This document shows, one piece after another, positions 9,181-16,986 of a DNA stretch of 64,000 bases. Each line of letters starts with the position of its first letter. Positions within the stretch are counted from its first letter, which is position 1. The translations under genes and the position numbers were made by a program. Where the stretch lies: NCBI GenBank assembly GCA_947502405.1, contig CANMZT010000006.1:62001-126000 (forward strand), given 5' to 3'. The stretch comes from an uncultured Algibacter sp. (GTDB lineage: Bacteria; Bacteroidota; Bacteroidia; Flavobacteriales; Flavobacteriaceae). The notes beneath the pieces are model-generated. The model saw nothing but the letters and a program-made list of their open reading frames with translations, was not told where the DNA came from and did not search any database.

Positions 9181-10803
9181 TTAATCAAAGTTTAAAGGTG
9201 TGAATTTAAAATCTTTTCCATTAAATAATCCTTTATCGCTTAATTTCAAAGAAGGAATTACCAATAAAGCCATAAACGATAACGTCATGTACGGCGCATT
9301 TAGATTACAACCTAAAGATTTCGCCATATCATCTAATTCGGCATATTGACTACCAATAGTTTTACAATCTTTATCACTCATAATTCCTGCTACGGGAAGC
9401 GGTATTATTTTTTCTTCGGAATTGGATACAGCACAAATACCACCTTTATTTTCGATAATCAAATTTACTGCTTTACAGATGGCTTCATCTGAAACGCCAA
9501 TCGCAATTATATTATGGGAATCATGACCAACGGAAGAAGCGATGGCACCTTCTTTTAATCCGAAATTTTTAATGAACGCTATTGCTGGTTTTTGATTTTG
9601 ATAGCGATTAATAACCGTCATTTTTAAAATATCATTTTCTATGTTCGATACTAAATTGCCGTTTTCAACTGTGGCTTCGGCTATAATTTCATTGGTTACC
9701 AATTGCCCTTCCAAAGCTTCAATAACCCGGATTTGTTTTGAAGATGATTCAAATTTAAAATCTGAAACTGATTTAGTTTCACAATTAAAATTATTAAGGT
9801 TTTCAAAAGCAACCGATTGTATTTTTGATGTACCACTATCAAAAACCAATTCGCCATCTATATACGTTTGAAGCGTTTTAAAATGGTTTAAATCTTCTAC
9901 TACTATAATATCTGCATCGTCTCCAATTTGCAAAAGCCCAACATCTAAATTGTAGTGTTTTACGGGATTAATACATGCTGCTTGCAACACTTTAAACACA
10001 TTGATACCTTTTGAAACTGCTCTAGCACACAATTGATTGATGTGACCTAGAATTAAATCGTCTGGATGTTTATCGTCACTACAAAACATCATGCGTTCAA
10101 AATACTCTGGCAATAAATCGATTAGAGCGTCAAAATTTTTGGCAGCACTCCCCTCACGAATTAAAATTTTCATGCCTTTTTGAAGTTTCTCTAAAGCTTC
10201 GTCATAAGTGAAACATTCATGGTCGGTTGAAATTCCTGCAGCAATATATTTTGAAATATCTTCACCCCTAACACCTGGCGCATGCCCATCAACAGGTTTA
10301 TTAAAGTGTTTTGCCCATTCTAGTTTTTTTAACACCTCGGCATCATCAAAGATTACACCTGGGTAATTCATCATTTCTGCGAGATACTTGATGTTTGGGT
10401 TTTCTAAAAGTGATTTTATACCATCTGAATCAATAGTTGCTCCTGCCGATTCAAAATTTGTAGCAGGCACACAAGATGGTGCGCCAAAATTGAATTTAAA
10501 TGGCACTTGCTTTCCGTTTTCAATCATAAACTCTACACCTGCAACACCTAATACATTGGCAATTTCGTGCGGATCAGACACTGTAGCCACAGTACCATGT
10601 TTTACAGCTATTTTGGCAAACTCTGATGGTACCAACATAGAACTTTCTATGTGAATATGTGCATCTATAAAACCTGGCAAAATGTAATGGTTTACATCAT
10701 GCTGTGCTTCTTCAATAGCTACTATCTTGCTACCTTCAATAGTTATTACACCTTTGAAAATTCGCTTTTGATGTATATCTACAATATTCCCCTTTAGTAT
10801 CAT
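9181..10803 (-). CDS. ade: Adenine deaminase
   Basis: This 540-residue amidohydrolase converts adenine to hypoxanthine in purine salvage. The metal-binding motif [14 protein letters not shown] is near residue 60, followed by [14 protein letters not shown], a conserved DGHAPG near 172, and the [10 protein letters not shown] motif near 240 that is characteristic of Ade-type enzymes. The C-terminal adenine deaminase domain contains [14 protein letters not shown]. Length is close to the B. subtilis enzyme (about 575) and to flavobacterial forms (about 540). The start at 10803 gives [13 protein letters not shown], the usual amidohydrolase beta-strand opening. The nitroreductase gene upstream on the same strand is separated by a terminator. 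Confidence 0.93.
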   Translation of the reverse strand: MILKGNIVDIHQKRIFKGVITIEGSKIVAIEEAQHDVNHYILPGFIDAHIHIESSMLVPSEFAKIAVKHGTVATVSDPHEIANVLGVAGVEFMIENGKQVPFKFNFGAPSCVPATNFESAGATIDSDGIKSLLENPNIKYLAEMMNYPGVIFDDAEVLKKLEWAKHFNKPVDGHAPGVRGEDISKYIAAGISTDHECFTYDEALEKLQKGMKILIREGSAAKNFDALIDLLPEYFERMMFCSDDKHPDDLILGHINQLCARAVSKGINVFKVLQAACINPVKHYNLDVGLLQIGDDADIIVVEDLNHFKTLQTYIDGELVFDSGTSKIQSVAFENLNNFNCETKSVSDFKFESSSKQIRVIEALEGQLVTNEIIAEATVENGNLVSNIENDILKMTVINRYQNQKPAIAFIKNFGLKEGAIASSVGHDSHNIIAIGVSDEAICKAVNLIIENKGGICAVSNSEEKIIPLPVAGIMSDKDCKTIGSQYAELDDMAKSLGCNLNAPYMTLSFMALLVIPSLKLSDKGLFNGKDFKFTPLNFD

Positions 10804-10861
10804 GAGTATGTTATGCTTAAAAGCTTCCGAAATAACGAATTTACGAGGTTATTTTATGTAT

Positions 10862-10900
10862 AAAAAAAAAGAATCAAACTTTTGTTCAATTCTTTTTTAT
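10862..10900. terminator. Bidirectional intrinsic terminator
   Basis: An inverted repeat AAAAAAGAAT (10865-10874) pairs with ATTCTTTTTT (10889-10898), with an inner CAAA/TTTG pairing. It gives a U tract on either strand. It lies 24 bp past the nitroreductase stop and should end that minus-strand transcript before adenine deaminase. Confidence 0.6.
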
Positions 10901-10923
10901 TCTAGCTATAGTAAAACAAAATA

Positions 10924-11598
10924 CTATTTCCAAGTTACAACTTCCTCAATAGGCCTTCTTGTTTTTGGGTGCTCTGGATCTTCTTTTCTATGTCCAAAAG
11001 CTACCATATATGACAACCCGTATTTTGTGGTATCTACTCCAAATTTTTCCTGTAATAATTGCTCTGTCTTTTCTTGGTGGAAACCCTCTATTGGGCAACT
11101 ATCAATACCATGTAATGCTGCAGCTGTCATCATATTCGCTAAAGCGATATAGGTTTGTTTTGACGCCCAATCGAACAATTTTTTATCAGTATCTAAATCG
11201 AAATCTGTTTCTTGAAAGTTTTTATAAAAACCAGAATACATTTCTATAACATCTTCTGGGAAGTGTTTTACATCTTTCATAATGTGCATGATGTAATCTG
11301 CATCCCATTTTGTCATTGGTGCTTTCATGCTTAAGCCCAAGATAAAATGACTCGCTGTATCTAATTTTACTGGAGCTCCCCATGCCACTGGTTTAAGTAA
11401 TTCTCGTAACTCTTGATCTTGAACGACTATAAAATGCCAAGGTTCGAAACCAAAGGAACTTGGCGATAAGTTGGCTGTTTTTAGAATGAAATCTATATCA
11501 TCTTTTGATAATTTTTTAGTAGCATCAAACTCTTTTGTAGCATGACGATATTGAAATGCATTTAAGATTTCTTCTTTTGAAATATTAGGTGTTTTCAT
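10924..11598 (-). CDS. Nitroreductase-family NAD(P)H-dependent oxidoreductase
   Basis: This 224-residue flavoprotein resembles NfsB/YdgI-type nitroreductases, which bind FMN and reduce quinones and nitro compounds with NAD(P)H. The opening region FQYRHATKEFD has the RxxxR/K-type FMN phosphate contact, LSPSSFGFEPWHFIVV is the conserved dimer/FMN loop near 48-63, and GIDSCPIEGFHQEK and YMVAFGHRKEDPE near the C-terminus match the family. Cytosolic. It diverges from an HxlR regulator with overlapping, mirror-image promoters. This arrangement is common for HxlR proteins (e.g. YodB/YodC of B. subtilis, where an HxlR-type repressor controls a nitroreductase gene), so control by redox or quinone stress is a reasonable inference. 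Confidence 0.9.
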   Translation of the reverse strand: MKTPNISKEEILNAFQYRHATKEFDATKKLSKDDIDFILKTANLSPSSFGFEPWHFIVVQDQELRELLKPVAWGAPVKLDTASHFILGLSMKAPMTKWDADYIMHIMKDVKHFPEDVIEMYSGFYKNFQETDFDLDTDKKLFDWASKQTYIALANMMTAAALHGIDSCPIEGFHQEKTEQLLQEKFGVDTTKYGLSYMVAFGHRKEDPEHPKTRRPIEEVVTWK

Positions 11599-11610
11599 AT
11601 TTAAATTTTT

Positions 11611-11629
11611 AACTATACTTTTTATAGTT
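11611..11629. promoter_or_regulatory. Palindrome, candidate HxlR operator
   Basis: AACTATA, five bases, TATAGTT: a perfect 7-bp inverted repeat. It overlaps the -33 element of the forward (hxlR) promoter and lies at the expected start site of the reverse (nitroreductase) promoter, so one bound dimer could block both. Confidence 0.5.
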
Positions 11630-11658
11630 GCAAACTTAAGTATAGTATTTTACCTTTG
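11628..11658 (+). promoter_or_regulatory. Promoter of the hxlR-type gene
   Basis: TTG at 11628-11630, 20 nt, then TACCTTTG at 11651-11658: a full match to the Bacteroidetes sigma-A consensus (TTG-N17-23-TAnnTTTG). Start site predicted near 11665. Confidence 0.65.
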
Positions 11659-11661
11659 CAA
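11631..11661 (-). promoter_or_regulatory. Promoter of the nitroreductase gene
   Basis: On the minus strand TTG (11661-11659), 20 nt, then TAAGTTTG (11638-11631). It occupies the same DNA as the forward promoter but reads the other way; the two are related by the inverted repeat TTGCAAA/TTTGCAA at 11628 and 11655. The start site is predicted near 11624. Confidence 0.65.
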
Positions 11662-11682
11662 TAACGGTCATAAATGATAGTT

Positions 11683-11760
11683 ATACCATTTACAACTTGA
11701 AATTACCGTAATAAATCGCTCTTTTTTTCTTTTACAGTAATTTCAAATCATAAATGGTAT
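11683..11760 (+). repeat. Long nested hairpin in the hxlR leader
   Basis: Two perfect 10-bp arms are nested: ATACCATTTA (11683-11692) with TAAATGGTAT (11751-11760), and TTGAAATTAC (11697-11706) with GTAATTTCAA (11737-11746), plus GTAA/TTAC inside. The 3' arm covers the upstream ATG at 11754 but not the preferred ATG at 11778. It could attenuate transcription, mask translation or be a small palindromic insertion. Confidence 0.6.
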
Positions 11761-11777
11761 TAAAAAAATTTAAAAAT

Positions 11778-12116
11778 ATGTATACTTTTAAAGGTAAAAC
11801 ATACCCGTGTTGTACTAGCTTAACGATGGGTATTATTGGCGGTAAGTGGAAAACAGTTATTTTATATCATCTTATTGATAAGACGTTACGCTATAACGAA
11901 TTGCGAAAAGAAATACCATCTGTTACAGAACGCACGTTGAGTTTACAGTTAAAAACTTTAGAAAACGATGGACTTATTGCGCGTAAAGTATACACCTCTA
12001 AACCACCTTTAAAAGTTGAGTATACATTGACGGATTTTGGTAAAAGTGTTATTCCATTAATTCAATCTATAATTGATTGGGGCGTGTATGTTATTGAAAC
12101 ACATGTGGAAAAATAG
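11778..12116 (+). CDS. HxlR-family transcriptional regulator
   Basis: This 112-residue winged-helix repressor belongs to the HxlR/YodB/HypR family. It begins MYTFKGKTYPCCTSLTM, with the Cys-Cys pair near residues 11-12 where family members carry a redox-sensing cysteine, followed by GGKWKTVILYHL, LRYNELRKEIPSVTERTLS (recognition helix) and the wing DGLIARKVYTSKPPLKVEY. The ATG at 11778 is preferred to the one at 11754, because the family starts close to the cysteine and because the upstream ATG lies inside a hairpin. It diverges from a nitroreductase gene and likely represses both, with thiol oxidation by quinones or electrophiles as the inferred signal. Confidence 0.9.
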   Translation: MYTFKGKTYPCCTSLTMGIIGGKWKTVILYHLIDKTLRYNELRKEIPSVTERTLSLQLKTLENDGLIARKVYTSKPPLKVEYTLTDFGKSVIPLIQSIIDWGVYVIETHVEK

Positions 12117-12178
12117 CATAACTAAGAGTAAAGATGCTTTCAATCTAAAGTACGTTTACATAGCTTAGTATTATAGTA

Positions 12179-13492
12179 TTACTTCAACTCAATTTTTAAT
12201 ATCTGCTTTGTCTTTTTGGTTACTTTAAAACGCTCATCTGCTCTTCTTCCAACAACCCAAACAATAGCATTTCCTGAACATAACAACCATGTATGCTCCT
12301 TATCTAAAAGAGATAGTTTTTCGTCTTTAAAATATTTACTCAACTTCTTTTTACCTTTCATTCCAAGAGGATAAAAGATATCGCCTTCTTGTCGTTTTCT
12401 GAGTTTTAATGGAAACTTTAATGTATCCTTATCAACATAAATTATATGTTGTTCAGATTTTGAAATAGCATCCGCTGCATCAAAACATAGTGTACCAAAT
12501 GGAGTTTCTTTTTTTGTTTCGTGTTCTGAAATACTAATTTCTTTTACTACCGCTTTGCTTTTAAAAGGACTTAGTAATAACTGATCTCTGTTTTTAATAA
12601 GCCGATGTGTGTTAGATAGTACTTGCTTGCCTGTTTCGGCATCCAATAAATTTACCATATCGCTCCATTCGGTAAATCCAAAACTTTTAAAAACTTCAAA
12701 CATGTAGGCCTTTGGATTATTTACCTTTTTGAATTCTGAAATTTTAAACGTGATAAAATGCTCGTTCATGGTTTCAATAGCGCGCTTTAATACAGCGTTT
12801 GTGCTTTCCTCAACAATATCTGCGGTATCGTTTAAATTTTCTAATGTCGTTTGAAAACTTTGTATTAAACTGGGATTAATTTCTTTAAGAATGGGTACTA
12901 CTTCGTGCCTTAATTTATTGCGTAGATATTTAACTGATGCGTTGCTACTATCGTCTCGCCACTTGATATTATTTTTTGTAGCATAAGCTTGAATCTCATT
13001 GCTGGAAAATGGCAATAATGGGCGTACAAACTTCCCGTTAATTTCTGGTATTCCTGTTAAACCTTCTAATCCTGTACCGCGCGTAAAGTTGATTAAAAAG
13101 GTTTCTAAATTATCATCGGCGTGGTGTGCTGTTAGAATGTAGTCGAATTTTAATTGTTCTGCCAGTTCTTCAAACCAATTATAGCGCAACTCACGTGCTG
13201 CCATTTGGATAGACCGTTGGTTATCTTTAGCGTAAGCTTCAGTATCAAAACGTTGGGTAAAAACTTCTAAATTTAAATTTTTAGCCAGTTCTACTACAAA
13301 ATCTTCATCTGCATCACTTTCAGCGCCTCGTAAATTAAAATTGCAGTGTGCTAGGGCGATATTTAAGTTTAACTTATGACACAAATGCGCTAATACCACA
13401 CTATCTATACCACCAGAAATGGCTATAAGTAATTTGCTTTCTTTAAGGAAAGAAAGGTTGTTTTCTATATGTGTTTTGAAATTTTTAATCAC
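12179..13492 (-). CDS. tilS: tRNA(Ile)-lysidine synthetase TilS
   Basis: This 437-residue enzyme attaches lysine to C34 of tRNA-Ile(CAU) so that it reads AUA. The PP-loop AISGGIDSVVLAHLC is near residues 23-37, and the family-specific HCNFNLRGAESDADE, AARELRYNWFEEL and TAHHADDNLETFLINFTRG follow. The C-terminal substrate-binding domain has KLRKRQEGDIFYPLGMKGKKKLSKYF, a conserved element near 365-390. Length is normal for the Bacteroidetes form. The protein is essential in most bacteria. Its 3' end faces hxlR across a 62-bp gap in which only a weak CTAAG/CTTAG pairing was seen. Confidence 0.95.
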   Translation of the reverse strand: MIKNFKTHIENNLSFLKESKLLIAISGGIDSVVLAHLCHKLNLNIALAHCNFNLRGAESDADEDFVVELAKNLNLEVFTQRFDTEAYAKDNQRSIQMAARELRYNWFEELAEQLKFDYILTAHHADDNLETFLINFTRGTGLEGLTGIPEINGKFVRPLLPFSSNEIQAYATKNNIKWRDDSSNASVKYLRNKLRHEVVPILKEINPSLIQSFQTTLENLNDTADIVEESTNAVLKRAIETMNEHFITFKISEFKKVNNPKAYMFEVFKSFGFTEWSDMVNLLDAETGKQVLSNTHRLIKNRDQLLLSPFKSKAVVKEISISEHETKKETPFGTLCFDAADAISKSEQHIIYVDKDTLKFPLKLRKRQEGDIFYPLGMKGKKKLSKYFKDEKLSLLDKEHTWLLCSGNAIVWVVGRRADERFKVTKKTKQILKIELK

Positions 13493-13592
13493 ATGTAAAT
13501 TTACGTTTTATTTTAGTGTCGCAATGATGTGAAGCCGCAAAGTTTTTAGGCCATACTTAATATAGGGTTTGACTCTTATGCTTGCTGATAGT

Positions 13593-13704
13593 TGCGCAAG
13601 GGATTGAATACTTCGACTGCGCTCAGCACAGGCTCCATGTTGGAGCTCCCGATCTTAGGAGGAGCGACTAGTGAAAGCCCGACCCTTTGGGTTGCGCCCA
13701 AAAT
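13593..13704 (-). repeat. Interspersed repeat, GGGCGTTACC family (copy D), with a TTCGACTGCGCTCAG block
   Basis: On the minus strand it begins TTTTGGGCGCAACC, AAGGGTCGGGCTTTC, like the other copies. Its distal part carries, on the plus strand, TACTTCGACTGCGCTCAGCAC, the core of a second repeat family also seen at 62139 and in part at 30481. It dominates the 319-bp gap between tilS and the gene at 13812. The flanks 13493-13592 and 13705-13811 show nothing recognisable. Confidence 0.7.
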
Positions 13705-13811
13705 TCTATTAATGTATATAAGCATCTTTAATGGATTTTAGCATGACAAAAATCATAAGCTCGTTTTGTGGTTTTTGTAACTTTAAACTATGAATTTTAA
13801 ATAATTGAGCC

Positions 13812-14504
13812 ATGTGTACGATAGATAAATTAAACGACAAAAACACGCGAACTGCATTTGATAAAAAGGTAATTTCGGCTACGCAACATTTACAAGCTTA
13901 CGTTAAGCATCGTTTATACATTGCAGAGTCGACTAAGATTATCCCGAAAAACATGTATAAATCTAATGATATTATAGATGAGGGGATTGCAAAGTTTTAC
14001 GAGCAAGGGTATAATGTGGATGCTGATGCGGCTTCGATAAAAATTGAGCTTTTTAAGATTGTAGATGCAGATTTAGATGATTTGTTTAAAAATGAAGCGT
14101 TCCATCAAAACACTATGAGTACGGATGCTATTTTAAAAGATGAATTGGATGGATTGGATGAGGAATTTACTGCCGACGAAGGTTTTGATTTTATTATGAA
14201 TGAAGAGCTAAGCGATATTTCGTACCATCAGGACCAAGAGGATAAGCATGTTTTTGTATATGATGATAATAATGCTTCGATACAAAATGCTTTTGAAATT
14301 TCGGATGTTTCTACGAAACGCAATAAGCATTTATTAGGTAAATATTATACGTGGTTGCCACTTAAGGTTTCTGATATTGTAGATTTATTTGTTTTTGGAA
14401 AGTTGAGTTTTGAAGATATAGCAACAGTGAAAAATATTGAAGTAAAACGTGTGGAACGCATTTTAGAATTGGCGATTGAAGATTTTAAAGAGCATTTGAT
14501 TTAG
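13812..14504 (+). CDS. Uncharacterised protein, possibly sigma-factor-like
   Basis: This acidic 230-residue protein was not recognised with certainty. The N-terminal part (about 23-55, QHLQAYVKHRLYIAE then IPKNMYKSNDIIDEGI) resembles a sigma-70 region 2-type helix. The C-terminal part (about 185-228, LKVSDIVDLFVFGKLS then FEDIATVKNIEVKRVERIL) looks like a sigma region 4 helix-turn-helix, in which VRDIFYLRVVEGLSYEEIA-type segments precede the recognition helix. The middle (about 100-150) is very acidic and low in complexity (DELDGLDEEFTADEGFD), unlike canonical sigma factors. It has no signal peptide or membrane segment. It stands alone between a repeat and pabB. An atypical sigma or a sigma-like regulator is an inference from these patterns only. 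Confidence 0.55.
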   Translation: MCTIDKLNDKNTRTAFDKKVISATQHLQAYVKHRLYIAESTKIIPKNMYKSNDIIDEGIAKFYEQGYNVDADAASIKIELFKIVDADLDDLFKNEAFHQNTMSTDAILKDELDGLDEEFTADEGFDFIMNEELSDISYHQDQEDKHVFVYDDNNASIQNAFEISDVSTKRNKHLLGKYYTWLPLKVSDIVDLFVFGKLSFEDIATVKNIEVKRVERILELAIEDFKEHLI

Positions 14505-14561
14505 TTGTTTTTGATTAAGAGGTAAAAGACATTAGTTAAAAGGGATAAGTAAGAAGGTGAA

Positions 14562-14687
14562 TTAGTGTGCGAGTTTCTTGATTAGGGAATTCAACATTGT
14601 TTCAACTTCTAAGGATAAAGAGTTGATGTTATTTAAATCTTCTTCAACTATAAAACCTAGATTTAAAGCAACTTGCAATTGAAGCAT
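14562..14687 (-). pseudogene. Remnant of a four-helix-bundle (S23-type) gene
   Basis: A 41-residue frame starts at an ATG that overlaps the pabB stop codon (TAATG) and reads MLQLQVALNLGFIVEEDLNN then INSLSLEVETMLNSLIKKL. This matches the C-terminal helix pair of four-helix-bundle/S23 ribosomal-insert family proteins, in which LQIALNLGYI..ED and MLN.LIKKL are typical. Such proteins are about 115-120 residues, so the first two helices are missing. A full-length member of the same broad family lies at 53473. It may be a decayed gene whose 5' part was lost when pabB came to lie next to it, or a short translated tail coupled to pabB. Confidence 0.55.
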
Positions 14688-15979
14688 TAATTCTCCAAAA
14701 CCTCCCGCATAGCTTTAGCCTTTACCAAACACTCTTCGTACTCTTTTAACGGATTGCTTTTTGCTGTAATAGCGCCGCCTACGGAATAGGAAACGTATGC
14801 TTTGGTAGCATTGTATAAAATGCTTCGGATGACGACATTAAAATCGAAATCGCCATTTGGAGTAAAATAGCCTATACCGCCAGAATACACACCACGTTTG
14901 GTTTCCTCGAGATTCTCAATAATTTGCATTGCTGAAATTTTGGGCGCTCCCGTCATGCTTCCCATGGGAAATGTGCTCTTAATAATATCTACAGGATGCG
15001 TGTTTGGGTCTACTTTTGAGGTTACTGTAGAAATCATTTGATGCACTTGATCAAACGTGTAAATCTTACATAATTCTTCCACCTTTACACTGCCTTTTAA
15101 TGCCGTTTTTGAGAGGTCGTTACGCACTAAATCGACTATCATAATATTTTCGCTACGTTCTTTCTCGTCTTGCTCTAGAGCTGTTTTTAACCTTTCATCT
15201 TCGTCTTGATTATCAGAGCGTTTTGCTGTACCTTTTATAGGTTGAGAAATAATAGTTTCGCCTTCTTTTTTTATGTAGCGTTCTGGGGAAGCTCCTAAAA
15301 TAAATTTATCTTCTAATTTAACAAAGGAAGCAAATGGTGGTTTAGATATTTTGTTGAGTTTCTGATACGTTTCTAAAGGATTAATTTTTGTGTTTTCAGC
15401 ATAAAATTCCTGACAAAAATTGGCTTCATAAATATTACCTCGATGGATGTGGTCTAGCATAGCATTCACTTTATCAAAATAGGCGTCTTTATGAATGCGA
15501 AGCTTAATTTTTATATCTGAAAACGCTTTACCTCTAAAAAGGTCTTTTGCTTGTTTTATATCAAATAAATCATTTTCAATCTCATCTGAAACAAAATTTA
15601 AATATTGAATCTCTACTTGATTATTTTTAATTATAAACACTTTTTTAGGTTGAAAAAAACATAAATCAGAAAACCCTAATCCATCAAAATTTTCAGATTT
15701 CAATTGTTCTATATCATTCTTTAAATCGTAACCTAAATAACCAAAAACCCAATCTTTTGTATAATTTTGATATTCTTTGAGTTTTTCAAAACCTTGGTAG
15801 TAATCGGTTTTTATACTGGTAAAAGCATCTACCGCTAAAACAGCATCATAACTTGTAAATTTCTGTTCGTAATTATTAGAGTCTAACCAAACTACGTCAT
15901 CAAATTGTTGTGCCCAAATTAGTAACAGATTTTTAAATTTGGTAACGTCTTTAAGTTTATGAATTTGTGTTGTTCTCAA
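14687..15979 (-). CDS. pabB: Aminodeoxychorismate synthase component I
   Basis: This 430-residue chorismate-binding enzyme aminates chorismate for p-aminobenzoate and folate synthesis. The C-terminal chorismate-binding domain contains IHRGNIYEANFCQEFYAE, SPERYIKKEGETIISQPIKG, the PabB/TrpE element IKGTAKRS with the active-site Lys region, MTGAPKISAMQIIENLE and GGAITAKSNPLKEYEE. PIKGT, rather than the PIAGT of many TrpE proteins, supports PabB. No glutaminase (PabA) or PabC gene is nearby. It diverges from the aldose epimerase gene, with a TAACTTTG -7 box 18 bp upstream of its ATG. Confidence 0.9.
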   Translation of the reverse strand: MRTTQIHKLKDVTKFKNLLLIWAQQFDDVVWLDSNNYEQKFTSYDAVLAVDAFTSIKTDYYQGFEKLKEYQNYTKDWVFGYLGYDLKNDIEQLKSENFDGLGFSDLCFFQPKKVFIIKNNQVEIQYLNFVSDEIENDLFDIKQAKDLFRGKAFSDIKIKLRIHKDAYFDKVNAMLDHIHRGNIYEANFCQEFYAENTKINPLETYQKLNKISKPPFASFVKLEDKFILGASPERYIKKEGETIISQPIKGTAKRSDNQDEDERLKTALEQDEKERSENIMIVDLVRNDLSKTALKGSVKVEELCKIYTFDQVHQMISTVTSKVDPNTHPVDIIKSTFPMGSMTGAPKISAMQIIENLEETKRGVYSGGIGYFTPNGDFDFNVVIRSILYNATKAYVSYSVGGAITAKSNPLKEYEECLVKAKAMREVLEN

Positions 15980-15996
15980 ATAAAATTATTATAAGG

Positions 15997-16004
15997 CAAA
16001 GTTA
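15997..16004 (-). promoter_or_regulatory. Candidate -7 box for pabB
   Basis: Minus-strand TAACTTTG fits TAnnTTTG and predicts a leader of roughly 10 nt before the pabB ATG. No -33 TTG was seen at the standard spacing. Confidence 0.4.
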
Positions 16005-16052
16005 CTTAGAATACTTAAAAAATTAAGACTTTTACACAAAATACCTATTAGA

Positions 16053-16943
16053 ATGGTTTCATTACAAAACAATAAATTAAAAATAGCTGTACAAGATATT
16101 GGTGCAGAGTTATGTAAAATTACTTCTGTAAAACATAAAACCGATTTTATGTGGGATGCAGACCCAAATGTTTGGGGTAGTTTTGCGCCTAACCTCTTCC
16201 CTATTATTGGGGCTTTAAAAGAAGACTCTTATATCTTTGAAGGCAAAACATATACGCTTCCAAAACACGGATTTATTAGACATAACAACGCTGTAACTTT
16301 AGATAAGCAAACCGAAAACAGTTTAATATTTAAACTAACATCAAACGCTGAGACTCTAAAAAGCTATCCTTTTAATTTTGAGTTTTACATAAGCTATACC
16401 CTAAACGGTAATTGTATTGAAGTAGCGCATACCGTTAAAAATCTCGATACTAAAACCATGTATTTTTCACTTGGTGGACACCCTGCTTTTAAATGCCCTG
16501 TATTTGAAAATGAAAATTACGAAGACTACTATTTAGAATTTGAATACCCAGAAAATTCTAAAAGACATTTAATAAACATGGAAAACGGACTAATTTCTTC
16601 TGAAACTAAATCGGTTTTGGAACATACTAATATATTACCATTAACACAAAATCTCTTTAACGAAGATGCTTTAATTTTTAAAGATTTAAAATCCAGAAAA
16701 GTTGCTTTAAAAAGTAAGCAAAAAGGTAATATATTAACCGTTAGCTATAAAGATTTCCAGTATTTGGGTATTTGGGGTAAACCTAATGGCAATTATGTAT
16801 GTATTGAGCCTTGGCTTGGTATTGCAGATGCCGTAAACACCAATCAAGATTTTAAAACCAAAGAGGGCATTATAGCACTTTCGCAAAGCGAAACATTTAA
16901 AGCCATATACACCATAGAAATTGATAACAAGCATTTAGTATAA
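16053..16943 (+). CDS. Aldose 1-epimerase family protein
   Basis: This 296-residue protein belongs to the galactose mutarotase-like superfamily, the group near LacX/YeaD rather than canonical GalM. Conserved elements are MWDADPNVWGSFAPNLFPIIG near residues 30-50, the Arg/His-bearing LPKHGFIRHNNAV near 73-85, the catalytic-type histidine in FSLGGHPAFKCP near 143-154, and the Glu in VCIEPWLGIADA near 250. It would interconvert sugar anomers, possibly hexose-6-phosphates, in the cytoplasm. It sits 43 bp upstream of the helicase gene on the same strand. The specific sugar cannot be assigned. Confidence 0.85.
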   Translation: MVSLQNNKLKIAVQDIGAELCKITSVKHKTDFMWDADPNVWGSFAPNLFPIIGALKEDSYIFEGKTYTLPKHGFIRHNNAVTLDKQTENSLIFKLTSNAETLKSYPFNFEFYISYTLNGNCIEVAHTVKNLDTKTMYFSLGGHPAFKCPVFENENYEDYYLEFEYPENSKRHLINMENGLISSETKSVLEHTNILPLTQNLFNEDALIFKDLKSRKVALKSKQKGNILTVSYKDFQYLGIWGKPNGNYVCIEPWLGIADAVNTNQDFKTKEGIIALSQSETFKAIYTIEIDNKHLV

Positions 16944-16986
16944 ACTAAATAATTAAAACTAACTTTGCCACAAATAACTACAGCGC

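Noticed and set aside
11754-11777. Upstream ATG as the start of the HxlR gene
   Set aside because: It would add eight residues (rich in Lys) not typical of the family and lies inside the hairpin; the ATG at 11778 fits better.
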